From Brevundimonas subvibrioides ATCC 15264 (GTDB lineage: Bacteria > Pseudomonadota > Alphaproteobacteria > Caulobacterales > Caulobacteraceae): a stretch of DNA of 64,000 bases. The notes beneath the pieces were generated by a model. That model ran no database searches and was not told the DNA's origin. It saw nothing but the letters and a program-made list of their open reading frames with translations. Shown here piece by piece: positions 17,158-26,283 of this stretch. The first letter of the stretch is position 1, and every line of letters starts with the position of its first letter. Both the position numbers and the translations under genes were made by a program. The DNA lies in NCBI RefSeq assembly GCF_000144605.1, contig NC_014375.1:2881501-2945500 (forward strand). Reading direction: 5' to 3'.

Positions 17158-18381
17158 CTATCTCATTCTTTGTTGCATCATCTCATAATGTGGCAGTGCC
17201 GGATCGGTCAAGTGACCGGCAAGCGCTTCCTGCTCCAGGCTTGAAACCAGCAGCTCCGGGCCGATCTCGTCGAGCCTGCTGACGCCCACCAGCGTCATGG
17301 CCACGCGCATCTCGGCGGCGATAAGCGACAGGACCTCCTCCACGCCGCGCTGCCCCCTGGCCGCCAGACCATAGACCCAGGCCCGGCCCAGAAGGACGCC
17401 GTCGGCACCGCTGGCCATGGCCCGCAGGACGTCCAGGCCCGAGCGGATCCCTCCGTCCATCAATACGGTCATGCGATCGCCCACGGCCCGGGCGATCGGC
17501 CCGAGGGCATCAATCGACGCCAGGGTCCCGTCCAATTGGCGCCCGCCGTGATTGGACACCACAACCCCGTCGAACCCGCGCGCGGCGGCCTCCATCGCAT
17601 CGGCGGGATCGAGGATCCCCTTGATGACCATGCGCCCCGACCACAGGCGGCGAATTTCCTCCGCATCGTCCCAGGTCACCGAGGCATCGAAATTCTTCGA
17701 CATCCAGGCCCAGTAGTCGTCGATCCCGGCACCGGAACCCAGCGCCGACGAGACGTGGCCGATGGTATGCGGCCCACCGAGAAGCCCGACATCCACAGCC
17801 CAGGCAGGCCGCGTCATGACCTGTGCGATCCGGCCGAGCTGGCGCTGCATCGCCGTTCCCCCCGACAGGCCCGACCGCTTGTCGCGATAGCGGGGGCCGG
17901 GCGCGGGCATGTCGACGGTCAGGAAAAGGGTATCCGCCCCCGCGTCCCGGGCGCGGGCAATCATGTCGCGCATGAAGCCACGGTCGCGGGTGACGTAGAG
18001 CTGGAACCATGGCGGGGTCTGGACGCCCTTGCGGACCTCCTCGATTGAGCATGCCCCAACGGTGGAAAGGCAGAACGGCACGCCCGCCGCTTCGGCTGCA
18101 CGCGCGGCCTGCACCTCGCCGCGCCTCGCGTTCAGCCCGGCCATGCCGACGGGGCCGAGCGCCAGCGGCATGGCGGTCTCGCGCCCCAGCAACGCACCCG
18201 AAAGCGAGACGTGATCGGCACCCGTCAGCACCCGCTGGCGAAGGCGTACCCGGTGCAGACGGTCGATGTTGTCGCGCAGCGTAGTCTCGGCGAAGGCACC
18301 ACCGTCGACATAGTCGAATAGAAATCTGGGAATCCTGCGTCGCGCAGCCTCGCGATAGTCCATCACGTCGGCGAGGATCAT
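17158..18381 (-). CDS. lldD: L-lactate dehydrogenase, FMN-dependent
   Basis: This 407-residue alpha-hydroxy-acid oxidase matches E. coli LldD throughout: DYREAARRRIPRFLFDYVDGGAF, LRQRVLTG, LGPVGMAGLNARRGEVQAARAAE, FQLYVTRDRGFMRDMI, LFLTVDMPAPGPRYRDKRSG, and the catalytic His in VVSNHGGRQLDG. It oxidises L-lactate to pyruvate at the membrane, passing electrons to quinone. The rhamnose pathway encoded nearby releases L-lactate, so its position in the locus makes metabolic sense. I prefer the ATG at 18381, which aligns with the E. coli start; a GTG two codons upstream is possible. Confidence 0.93.
   Translation of the reverse strand: MILADVMDYREAARRRIPRFLFDYVDGGAFAETTLRDNIDRLHRVRLRQRVLTGADHVSLSGALLGRETAMPLALGPVGMAGLNARRGEVQAARAAEAAGVPFCLSTVGACSIEEVRKGVQTPPWFQLYVTRDRGFMRDMIARARDAGADTLFLTVDMPAPGPRYRDKRSGLSGGTAMQRQLGRIAQVMTRPAWAVDVGLLGGPHTIGHVSSALGSGAGIDDYWAWMSKNFDASVTWDDAEEIRRLWSGRMVIKGILDPADAMEAAARGFDGVVVSNHGGRQLDGTLASIDALGPIARAVGDRMTVLMDGGIRSGLDVLRAMASGADGVLLGRAWVYGLAARGQRGVEEVLSLIAAEMRVAMTLVGVSRLDEIGPELLVSSLEQEALAGHLTDPALPHYEMMQQRMR
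17181..17195. promoter_or_regulatory. Candidate IclR operator upstream of GH105 operon
   Basis: TCTCATAATGTGGCA fits TYTCA-N5-TGRNA except for a G in the right half. It lies within the last codons of lldD, 139 bases upstream of the GH105 start. A weaker half-match, TCTCATTCTTTGTTG, lies at 17161-17175. Because both overlap lldD coding sequence the match could be coincidental. Confidence 0.35.
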
Positions 18382-18387
18382 CGGCAC

Positions 18388-18972
18388 AGTACTCCGAGGC
18401 GGGTCACGAGTTTGACCGGCGCATGACGGGACGGTAGTTCATATAGTGGGATCAGACAATCGAGATCACGAGGGTTTCGGGCGGTAACGCTTCCCGCCAC
18501 GCTCACCGCCACAGTCCGTCGCTGAACACACCATAGCCTATCCGCGGCTTGGCCGTCCTCCGTGGAGACAAGTCGGCGTCAGACTGACAGCACCGCCACG
18601 GTCCCATGCTGAAACGCACGGGTCCCTGTTACCGGCGAGATACCCCCACATTACCGCGACATGTCCGAAACCGGAGACGTAATGCCGGGCTCCGCGACCT
18701 CGGAAGCGTCCCTGATCGATCGGGTGCTCCGGTCCCGTCTGCACCGCCCGGGGGCCAGGAAGGCCGGATCCTCTTGTGGGATCTCGCCGACGCAGGTGCG
18801 TTTGCGCAGCATCAAACATGCCGGTCAGCGGTGCAGCGCCAGGTCGCCCTGCCCCACTGTTCGACGAAAGTCGATCTGACGTCCGGATGCGATCGCTGTC
18901 ACGTTCCAAATCGACGCCCACCTGCGCGGCGACAGAACAGCCGAACAACGGCGAGATTTGGGAGGATTTTCT
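18388..18972. other. Long gene-free region between lldD and the MFS gene
   Basis: About 585 bases separate two divergent genes. I find no credible coding sequence on either strand. The lldD side holds a candidate IclR operator (18437-18451). The MFS side ends in a strong GGAGGA ribosome-binding site at 18961. A small hairpin (TCGAC-GAAA-GTCGA, about 18860) is the only other structure I noticed. Long leaders or an unannotated small RNA are possible but unsupported. Confidence 0.5.
18437..18451. promoter_or_regulatory. Candidate IclR operator (lldD promoter)
   Basis: GTTCATATAGTGGGA, a weaker version of the shared TYTCA-N5-TGRNA element, lies 56 bases upstream of the lldD start, a plausible promoter position. 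It would tie lactate oxidation to rhamnose supply if functional. Confidence 0.4.
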
Positions 18973-20646
18973 ATGACCGACAGCGCCATGGGTGCGCCAA
19001 CGACGGACCAGCGAGCCCTCGACAAGCGATCCCGCCTTGTCATCCTCGCCTCGTCCGTCGGCACAGTGATCGAGTGGTACGACTTCTATCTGTATGGCTC
19101 GCTGGCCGCGATCATCACGGCCCAGTTCTTCTCGGGCGTGAACGAGACCACCGGTTATATCTTCGCGCTGATGGCCTTCGCGGCGGGCTTTGCCGTGCGT
19201 CCGTTCGGCGCCGTGTTCTTCGGGCGGCTCGGCGACCTCTGGGGGCGCAAGAACACCTTTCTGGTGACCATGCTGCTGATGGGGCTGTCGACCTTCGTCG
19301 TCGGGCTGCTGCCATCCTATGCCGCCATCGGCATCGCCGCGCCGATCATTCTGGTCGTTATGCGCCTCGTCCAGGGTCTGGCCCTTGGCGGTGAGTACGG
19401 CGGTGCCGCCACCTACGTCGCCGAACATGCGCCCAAGGGAAAGCGCGGCTTCTTCACGTCCTTCATCCAGATCACGGCGACCGCCGGTCTGGTGCTGAGC
19501 CTGCTGGTGATCCTGAGCGTTCGGCTGACGGTCGGCGAAGAGGCCTTCGCCGCCTGGGGCTGGCGCATCCCGTTCCTGGTCTCGATCCTGCTGCTGGGCG
19601 TCTCGCTGTGGATCCGCCTGAAGCTGGCCGAGAGCCCCTCGTTCCAGAAGATGAAGGCCGAGGGCAAGGGCTCGTCCACGCCGCTGAAGGACTCGTTCCT
19701 GAAATGGCCGAACCTGAAACTGGTCCTGATCGCCCTGGTCGGGCTGACCGCCGGCCAGGCCGTGATCTGGTACACGGGCCAGTTCTACGCCCTGTTCTTC
19801 CTCGAACGGGTGATGAAGGTCGACTCGACGCTGGTCTATGTCCTGCTGGCCATCGCCCTGATCGCAGCGTCGCCCTTCTTCATCTTCTGGGGCTGGCTGT
19901 CGGACAAGGTAGGACGAAAGCCTGTCATCCTGGCCGGATGCCTGCTCGCGGCCCTGACCTATTTCCCGCTGTTTCAGGCCCTGACCACGGCCGCCAATCC
20001 GGCCCTTGCCGAAGCGACGGCGTCCCAACCGGTCACCATCTATGCCGACCCGGCCGACTGTAACCTTCAGTTCGATCCCGTGGGCAAGACCGTCTTCAAC
20101 CAGTCCTGCGACCTGGCGAAATCCTATATCGCCAAGGCGGGCGTCAACTACACGAACCTGGCAGCCCCCGCGGGCACGGTGGCCGAGGTCCGGATCGGCG
20201 ACAGCGTCGTCTACCCGAGCTTCCGGGGCGAGGCGCTGGCGCCCGCAGAGTTCGCCACGGCCAGAACGACCTGGGAGACCGGGCTGGGCAGCGCGCTGGC
20301 CACCGCCGGCTACCCTTCCAAGGCCGACAGCGAGCAGGTCAACAAGCCGATGGTGGTGCTGATCCTGTTCATCCTCGGCTTCTACGTGACCATGGTCTAC
20401 GGGCCGATCGCGGCGGCTCTGGTCGAGATGTTTCCGACCAATATTCGCTACACCTCGATGTCGCTTCCCTATCACATCGGCAACGGCTGGTTCGGGGGCT
20501 TCCTGCCGACCACCGCCTTCGCCATGGTCGCGGCAACGGGCAACATCTTCTACGGCCTCTGGTACCCGATCATCGTCGCCGTCGTGACGGTGGTGCTGGG
20601 CTTCCTGCTGGTCAAGGAAGGCAAGGACGTCGATCTGAACGCCTGA
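18973..20646 (+). CDS. MHS-type MFS transporter with a periplasmic insertion
   Basis: The 557-residue transporter belongs to the metabolite:H+ symporter branch of the MFS: GTVIEWYDFYLYGSLAAII, FAVRPFGAVFFGRLGDLWGRKNTFL, RLVQGLALGGEYGGAATYVAEHAP and GWLSDKVGRKPVILAG. Between late helices lies an insertion of about 100 residues rich in small and polar residues with two cysteines (near 363 and 379) that could form a disulfide in the periplasm. MHS members carry organic acids, betaine or proline. Its place next to the CrbSR-acs genes suggests a short-chain carboxylate, which is inference. GGAGGA at 18961 fixes the ATG start, and a strong terminator follows. Confidence 0.85.
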   Translation: MTDSAMGAPTTDQRALDKRSRLVILASSVGTVIEWYDFYLYGSLAAIITAQFFSGVNETTGYIFALMAFAAGFAVRPFGAVFFGRLGDLWGRKNTFLVTMLLMGLSTFVVGLLPSYAAIGIAAPIILVVMRLVQGLALGGEYGGAATYVAEHAPKGKRGFFTSFIQITATAGLVLSLLVILSVRLTVGEEAFAAWGWRIPFLVSILLLGVSLWIRLKLAESPSFQKMKAEGKGSSTPLKDSFLKWPNLKLVLIALVGLTAGQAVIWYTGQFYALFFLERVMKVDSTLVYVLLAIALIAASPFFIFWGWLSDKVGRKPVILAGCLLAALTYFPLFQALTTAANPALAEATASQPVTIYADPADCNLQFDPVGKTVFNQSCDLAKSYIAKAGVNYTNLAAPAGTVAEVRIGDSVVYPSFRGEALAPAEFATARTTWETGLGSALATAGYPSKADSEQVNKPMVVLILFILGFYVTMVYGPIAAALVEMFPTNIRYTSMSLPYHIGNGWFGGFLPTTAFAMVAATGNIFYGLWYPIIVAVVTVVLGFLLVKEGKDVDLNA

Positions 20647-20668
20647 CCCGCGATCACACTCAACGACG

Positions 20669-20702
20669 GGGCGGGCGATCAACAGGGGATCGCCCGCCCT
20701 TT
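20669..20702 (+). terminator. Intrinsic terminator after the MFS gene
   Basis: A perfect 12-bp stem (GGGCGGGCGATC at 20669-20680 pairing with GATCGCCCGCCC at 20688-20699) with a 7-base loop is followed by TTT. It sits 22 bases past the MFS stop and separates it from crbS. Confidence 0.85.
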
Positions 20703-20733
20703 GTCTTGCAGGAACAGGTGCCGACGCTTCTAG

Positions 20734-23700
20734 ATGGTCCCGATGTACGCCCTGATGATCCTTGCGCTGGTGTCCGCCTACATGGCGGTGCTGTTCGCGC
20801 TCGCCTGGCGAAGCGAACGACCGGGAGCGATCAAGCCGCAGCGGGGACTGGGCCCCTGGGCTTATGCCCTCAGCCTGGCCATCTATTGCACGTCATGGAC
20901 CTACTATGGCGCGGTGGGAACCGCAGCGCGCCAGGGGTGGGAATATCTGCCCATCTATCTCGGACCCATCATCGGCATCGTCATCCTGTTCCCGATCTGG
21001 AAAAGGATCGCCGCCGCCGCCCGGCGCGAGAACGCGGGGTCCATCGCCGACTTTATCTCGTCGCGCTACGGCAAGAGCCAGGGCCTGGGCGCGCTGGTCG
21101 CGTGCGTCGCCATCGTGGGGTCGCTGCCCTATATCGCCCTGCAGCTCAAATCGATGTCGATGGCCTGGACCCTGGTCACGGCCGGCACGCCGATGGCCGG
21201 GTCCGAGCGTCTGACCGTCAGCCTTATCGCCGTCGCCCTGGCCGGTTTCGCCATCCTGTTCGGCGCGCGGCGCCCCGACCTGACCGAGCATAACCGCGGG
21301 CTGATCCGGGCGATCGCCGTCGAGTCCGTCGTGAAGCTGGCGGCGCTCGTCGCTGTGGCCGGGTTCGCCGTGATCATGTTGCTTGGGGCTCCCGACACGA
21401 CGAGGATCGGAAGGGCGCTGGGCGAACTCGCCGCCCCACCCGAGATCAACGCCCGCTTCATCGCCATTCTTCTCCTCGCGACGCTCTCGATCTTCTGCCT
21501 GCCGCGCCAGTTTCACGTCGGCTTTGTCGAGTCGGGAGAGCCGGATCACGTCCGCCGCGCCCGATGGATGTTCCCGCTCTATCTGGTCGTCACAAGCCTT
21601 GCGGTCCTGCCCCTGGTAGCCGCGGGCGGCCTGTTCTCCGGGACGACCAACCCCGACCTGCTGGTGCTCGACATTCCCTTTCGTCAAGGTGCCAGGATCC
21701 TGACGGCCGTGGTCTTCGTGGGCGGCTTCTCGGCCGCGACGGCCATGGTGATCGTCGAAGCCGTCGCCCTGTCTGCCATGGCGTCCAACAGCCTGATCCT
21801 GCCGATGCTGGCCGGGGGACGCTGGCGACGACGCGAAGACGCCTCGGACGTCGCGCAAACCATTCTTCAGGTCCGCCGCATCGTCATCTGTGGAATCCTG
21901 TTCCTGGCCTGGCTCTACTTTCAGACGCTTGATCGCGCCTCAGGTCTGGCCTCCATCGGCCTGACGTCCTTCTCGGCGCTCGCCCAGCTCGCGCCGGCTC
22001 TGTTCGGAGCCGTGCTGTGGCGAGGCGGGCACGCGCGCGGGGCGGTTGCGGGCATCGTCTGCGGCACCGGCGTCTGGCTCATCCTGCTGGCCCTGCCACA
22101 GGTGGGCGTGGCGTTCGGCGCGGACCTGGTCCGTCCGTTTGGTCTTGCCGACCCCCTGCCGGCCGCCGTGTTCCTCAGCCTTGGCCTGAATGCTCTGGTC
22201 TATGTCCTTGTCTCGCGCACTGCCGAGCCGCGCCTGATCGATCGCATCCAGGCCCGGGCCTTCGTCGACCGCCTGAGCCCCGACTGGCGCGAGCAGGCGT
22301 CTGCCCCGTCGGGGGCTTCCGTCGGCGATCTGAAGACCCTGGTCTCGCGCTTCGTCGGCGACCACAGCGCGGAGCGCGCGTTCACCGCCTTCGCCCGCGA
22401 GACCGGTCGGGTGTTTCGGGACGCAGAACCCGCCGATGCCGGTCTTGCGCGGGCGGCTGAACGGATGTTGGCGGGCGCGGTCGGCGCTTCCTCGGCGCGG
22501 CGGGTCATTTCCGCGGCGCTGGCGGGCGGCGGCCGCGCGCCCGAGGACGTCGTTCGCATGCTCGACGAAGCGTCCCAGGCTGTGCAGTTCAATCGAGAAC
22601 TGCTCCAGGCCACGCTGGACAACATCGATCAAGGGGTCAGCGTCGTCGACGAGGACCTGCGGCTTATTGCGTGGAATGCCCGCTATATCGAGCTGTTCGA
22701 CCTGCCGTCCGGCTTCGTCCATGTCGGCCAGCCGGTCGCCTCGGTCTATCGACTGAATGCAGAACGGGGAGAGGTCGGGGCGACGGATCTGGAGGCCTGG
22801 GTCGAGCGGCGGCTGGAGGCACTCCGCCGACGCGAACCGCATGACCACGAGCGGGCCCAGCCAAGCGGGCGCATCCTGAAATCGACCGGCGCTCCGATGT
22901 CGGGCGGCGGCTATGTCACCAGCTATACCGACATCACCGAGTTGCGTCGTGCGGCCCTGGCCCTGGAGGAGGCTAACGAGAGGCTGGAAGCGCGTGTCGC
23001 AGACCGCACTGAACGGCTGGTCGAGGCCAAACAGGCGGCGGAAGAGGCCACTGCTTCCAAGACCCGCTTCCTGGCCGCCGCCAGTCACGACCTGCTTCAG
23101 CCGCTTCACGCCGCTCGCCTCTTCATCGCGGCTCTGAAGGAAGGGACGGGCGCGCAGGAGCCCGAGACGCGCAAGCTGGTGGACAATGCGGACAGGTCCA
23201 TCGAATCCGCCCACGGCCTGCTGAAAGCCTTGCTCAACCTCTCGCGGCTCGAAGCGGGGGGCGTCCGTCCAGCTGTGCGAGCGCTCTCAGTGGATGCCCT
23301 GTTCGACGACATCCGGCGCGAGTTCACGCCCCTCGCGCTCCAGAAGGAGCTGCGCCTGAGCGTCATCTCATCGCGTCGATGGGTGCTGTCGGACGCTGAC
23401 CTGCTGCGCTCCCTGCTCCAGAACCTGGTGGGAAACGCTATCCGCTACACCGACACCGGCCGCATTCTTGTCGGTGCACGCAAGGCGGGCGAAACGCTGC
23501 GGATCGACGTCTTCGATACCGGCCGCGGCATCGCCGAGGATCAGCAGGAAGCCATCTTCACCGAGTTCACCCGGCTGTCGGGAAAGGCCGGTGACGAGCC
23601 CGGGGTCGGACTGGGCCTGGCGATCGTGCGCCGGGTCGCGCGTCTGCTCGACCACCCGCTGACGCTTCGATCAAGCGCGGGCCGGGGATCCTGCTTCTCT

Positions 23701-24123
23701 GTCACGGTCCCGCTCGCTGAAGGCCAGTCAGTCAAGGCTGACAAAGCTCTGCGTCTTCAGCCACTGCCGTCAGGACGTCGCGTGCTGTGCGTCGACAATG
23801 AGCCCATCATCATCGAGGCGTTGAGCGCCCTGCTGTCGCGCTGGGGCATGACCGTCGTGACGTCGTCGGACGCGGCCTCGGCCCTTGCCCAGGACGGCCC
23901 GTTCGACGCCGCCTTGATCGACCTCCATCTCGGTGAAGGACCGGACGGACTGACCGTGATCGAGGCGCTGAAGGCGCGGGGCGTCGGCCATCTCGCCCTG
24001 ATCAGCGCCGACGCGGACGCGACCCTGCACGCTCGCGCGGCTGCGGCCGGCGCGGTCCTGATGTCCAAACCCGTCAAGCCGGCGATCCTGAAGGCCTTTC
24101 TGTCCAGCAAACGCGCAAGCTGA
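20734..24123 (+). CDS. crbS: CrbS-like SSS-transporter/hybrid sensor histidine kinase
   Basis: The 1129-residue membrane kinase begins with about 13 transmembrane helices of a sodium:solute symporter domain (residues 1-500, for example IYCTSWTYYGAVGTAARQGWEYLPIYLGP). A PAS domain (about 615-720, NIDQGVSVVDEDLRLIAWNARY) and a coiled coil (about 735-775) follow. Next come HisKA with His785 in ASHDLLQPLH, a HATPase domain with NLVGNAIRYTD, DTGRGIAEDQ and GVGLGLAIVRR, and a receiver domain with phospho-acceptor Asp1063 in LIDLHLGEG. CrbS/MxtR proteins of this layout sense acetate-type signals and activate acs through CrbR/ErdR. Here crbR is convergent and acs lies just beyond. Whether the symporter part transports or only senses is unknown. 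Confidence 0.88.
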   Translation: MVPMYALMILALVSAYMAVLFALAWRSERPGAIKPQRGLGPWAYALSLAIYCTSWTYYGAVGTAARQGWEYLPIYLGPIIGIVILFPIWKRIAAAARRENAGSIADFISSRYGKSQGLGALVACVAIVGSLPYIALQLKSMSMAWTLVTAGTPMAGSERLTVSLIAVALAGFAILFGARRPDLTEHNRGLIRAIAVESVVKLAALVAVAGFAVIMLLGAPDTTRIGRALGELAAPPEINARFIAILLLATLSIFCLPRQFHVGFVESGEPDHVRRARWMFPLYLVVTSLAVLPLVAAGGLFSGTTNPDLLVLDIPFRQGARILTAVVFVGGFSAATAMVIVEAVALSAMASNSLILPMLAGGRWRRREDASDVAQTILQVRRIVICGILFLAWLYFQTLDRASGLASIGLTSFSALAQLAPALFGAVLWRGGHARGAVAGIVCGTGVWLILLALPQVGVAFGADLVRPFGLADPLPAAVFLSLGLNALVYVLVSRTAEPRLIDRIQARAFVDRLSPDWREQASAPSGASVGDLKTLVSRFVGDHSAERAFTAFARETGRVFRDAEPADAGLARAAERMLAGAVGASSARRVISAALAGGGRAPEDVVRMLDEASQAVQFNRELLQATLDNIDQGVSVVDEDLRLIAWNARYIELFDLPSGFVHVGQPVASVYRLNAERGEVGATDLEAWVERRLEALRRREPHDHERAQPSGRILKSTGAPMSGGGYVTSYTDITELRRAALALEEANERLEARVADRTERLVEAKQAAEEATASKTRFLAAASHDLLQPLHAARLFIAALKEGTGAQEPETRKLVDNADRSIESAHGLLKALLNLSRLEAGGVRPAVRALSVDALFDDIRREFTPLALQKELRLSVISSRRWVLSDADLLRSLLQNLVGNAIRYTDTGRILVGARKAGETLRIDVFDTGRGIAEDQQEAIFTEFTRLSGKAGDEPGVGLGLAIVRRVARLLDHPLTLRSSAGRGSCFSVTVPLAEGQSVKADKALRLQPLPSGRRVLCVDNEPIIIEALSALLSRWGMTVVTSSDAASALAQDGPFDAALIDLHLGEGPDGLTVIEALKARGVGHLALISADADATLHARAAAAGAVLMSKPVKPAILKAFLSSKRAS

Positions 24124-24135
24124 AAGACTGCGGGC

Positions 24136-24753
24136 TCAGACCTGGGTGGTCAGGGCCTGCGCGGCGATCACGGCCTGGGTTCGATTCTGGACCCCCAGCT
24201 TTTTGAACACACCCGTCAGGTGCGCCTTGATGGTCGCCTCGGTCACGCCCAGGTCGAAGGCGATCTGCTTGTTCAACCGGCCCTGCTGCAGCCCGATCAG
24301 GATTTTCAGCTGCGACGGCGTCAAGCTGGCGATCCGTGCTTCCATGGACTCGGCGGAGGCCCCGTCGTGCAGGGCCGGGGCCCAGACATCGCCGGCCAGG
24401 ATCGCTTCAAGGGCTTCCACCATGGCTGACAGGGTCGCCGATTTGGGGATGAACCCCGCGGCACCGAACGCCAGCGCCCTGCGAACGGTCCCGTCGTCGT
24501 CGCTGGCGGAGACAATCGCGACCGGTGCCGTCGGAAAGTCGGCGCGAATGCCGGCCAGTCCGGCGAAGCCTTCGCTATCGGAAAGCTTCAGGTCGAGCAG
24601 CAACAGATCAACGGGACCGGTCGACAGCGCCGCTCGGGCTCCGGCCAGGCTGGACGTCTCTTCAATCGTGGCCTCGGGCGCGGCCTGTATCAGCGCCGTG
24701 GCCAGTGCGGCGCGGAAAAGGGGATGGTCGTCTGCAATGACGATGCGGTCCAT
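24136..24753 (-). CDS. crbR: CrbR-like LuxR-family response regulator
   Basis: The 205-residue protein has a receiver domain (MDRIVIADDHPLF, phospho-acceptor Asp in LLLLDLKLSDSEG, Lys in GFIPKSA) and a C-terminal LuxR helix-turn-helix (LTPSQLKILIGLQQGRLNKQIAFDLGVTEATIKAHL). The ATG at 24753 gives a standard receiver start; the 21 residues upstream in frame carry no domain. It is convergent with the kinase gene and divergent from the porin gene. By analogy with CrbR/ErdR it should activate acs and uptake genes once phosphorylated by the adjacent kinase. Confidence 0.9.
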   Translation of the reverse strand: MDRIVIADDHPLFRAALATALIQAAPEATIEETSSLAGARAALSTGPVDLLLLDLKLSDSEGFAGLAGIRADFPTAPVAIVSASDDDGTVRRALAFGAAGFIPKSATLSAMVEALEAILAGDVWAPALHDGASAESMEARIASLTPSQLKILIGLQQGRLNKQIAFDLGVTEATIKAHLTGVFKKLGVQNRTQAVIAAQALTTQV

Positions 24754-24821
24754 GGTCTCGTCTGCTCCCGGGCCGCGCTCTGGCGTCGCGTGCCCCTGTG
24801 CCACTCTGACACCCATAGACT

Positions 24822-24840
24822 TTGGTCGAGACTAGACCAA
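24822..24840. promoter_or_regulatory. Inverted repeat in the crbR-porin intergenic region
   Basis: TTGGTC-GAGACTA-GACCAA is an exact 6-bp inverted repeat with a 7-base spacer, 78 bases upstream of the porin ATG and 69 bases upstream of crbR on the other strand. It is a good candidate site for the CrbR-like regulator, but no binding motif for this family is known to me. Confidence 0.45.
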
Positions 24841-24917
24841 CGGCTAATGGCTCCAACGCGGTTCAAGGCGGAGGATCGCCCTCAGGCTCGCATCAGACGG
24901 GTCAAGGGAGGGACACC

Positions 24918-26264
24918 ATGGTCAGAAACGCGTTGATGGCGGGAGCGGCAGCGATCGCTCTGATCGCCTCGCCGGCCCAGGCGCAGGACGATCCTGCGGC
25001 GCTGGAGGCCCGCATCGCCCTGCTGGAAGCTCAGCTGAACGCCCTCAAGGCCGAGATCCAGGCGTCGCACGTCCAGCAGACGGCCCAGGCTCGCGACATC
25101 ATCCGCATCGACCAGACCATGGCGGCGGCCCCGCCCGCGCCCGCGCCCGCCGCTCCGCCGGCAGACGGCTTTCGTATCGGTAACAACGTCCTGAAGATCG
25201 GTGGCTATGTGAAGGCCGATTTCATGGCCAGCCAGTACAGCGGCGGCGACCCGGCGAACGGCGACCTGCTGCGCGACTTCTATCTGCCGGGCTCGATCCC
25301 GGTCGGCGGCACCAACGAAAGCACAGCCACCGACTTCAACGCACGTCAGACCCGGTTCTGGCTGACGACCGACGGCATGATCGGCGGCCACAAGGTCGGC
25401 ACGCGGATCGAAATGGACTTCGAGGTTCTGGCGGGGACTGGTGACCAGCGAACAACCAGCCCCTCAACCCCCGCCCTGCGCCGCGCCTTCGTGACCGTTG
25501 ACAACTGGTTGTTCGGGCAGGAATGGACCAACTTCCAGAACCTGGCCGTCCTGCCCGACACCGCCGACTATGTCGGACCTTCGGAGGGCACCGTCTTCAA
25601 TCGTCAGGTCCAGATCCGTTACACGCGCGGACCGTTCTCGATCTCGCTGGAGAATCCCGAAACGACGGTCACGCCCAATCTGGGCACGACCCGGATCATC
25701 GCCGACGACAACAGCCTGCCCGACCTGACCGCTCGCTATGCGATCACCCGGCCGTGGGGCGAGGCCTCGGTCGCCGGCCTGGTGCGCCAACTCCGGTATC
25801 AGACGACGGGTGCGGGCGCGATAGACTCGTCGACCGCAGGCTGGGGCGTTTCAGCGGCTGCCAAAATAAAGGTCGGCGCGATGGACGACCTGCGCCTGAT
25901 GCTGTCGGGAGGCGAGGGCATCGGCCGTTATGTCGGCCTGAACTTCGCCAACGACGCGGGTCTCGACGCGAGCGGGGACCTACAGGCCATCAGTCTTGTT
26001 GCCGGCTTCGCCAGCTATCGCCACGTATGGTCGCCGCAGTGGCGGTCGAACTTCACGTATTCGGCCCAGGTGGTGGACAACGACCGTTCGATCATCGCCT
26101 TGGCTAACAACAAGTCGGTCCAGAGTGTGCGAGCCAATCTGATCTGGACGCCCATCCCGGCCATGGATATCGGTGCCGAGCTGATGCACGGCGAGCGAGA
26201 GCTGGAATCGGGTGTGTCCGGCGACGTGACCCGCCTTCAGGTGTTTGCAAAATATGGCTTCTAG
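24918..26264 (+). CDS. DcaP-like trimeric outer-membrane porin
   Basis: The 448-residue protein has a signal peptide ([23 protein letters not shown]) and an N-terminal coiled coil ([21 protein letters not shown]). A Pro/Ala-rich linker leads to a beta-barrel beginning [21 protein letters not shown] and ending in the aromatic LQVFAKYGF. This architecture is that of DcaP-family porins, which pass small organic acids such as dicarboxylates. Beside acetyl-CoA synthetase it probably admits short carboxylates. GGGAGGG at 24906 supports the ATG at 24918. It ends 19 bases before the acs ATG, so the two genes are probably cotranscribed. Confidence 0.85.
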   Translation: MVRNALMAGAAAIALIASPAQAQDDPAALEARIALLEAQLNALKAEIQASHVQQTAQARDIIRIDQTMAAAPPAPAPAAPPADGFRIGNNVLKIGGYVKADFMASQYSGGDPANGDLLRDFYLPGSIPVGGTNESTATDFNARQTRFWLTTDGMIGGHKVGTRIEMDFEVLAGTGDQRTTSPSTPALRRAFVTVDNWLFGQEWTNFQNLAVLPDTADYVGPSEGTVFNRQVQIRYTRGPFSISLENPETTVTPNLGTTRIIADDNSLPDLTARYAITRPWGEASVAGLVRQLRYQTTGAGAIDSSTAGWGVSAAAKIKVGAMDDLRLMLSGGEGIGRYVGLNFANDAGLDASGDLQAISLVAGFASYRHVWSPQWRSNFTYSAQVVDNDRSIIALANNKSVQSVRANLIWTPIPAMDIGAELMHGERELESGVSGDVTRLQVFAKYGF

Positions 26265-26283
26265 CCCTCAGGACATCCCGCTC

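Noticed and set aside
18388..18972. Possible small genes in the lldD-MFS gap (for example 18661-18879)
   Set aside because: The frame has no ribosome-binding site and no recognisable composition or motif.
18538..20682. Long open frame on the minus strand opposite the MFS gene
   Set aside because: Its translation is rich in Asp, Gln, Arg and His with no domain, as expected for the antisense of a GC-rich membrane-protein gene. The plus-strand frame has clear MFS motifs and a ribosome-binding site.
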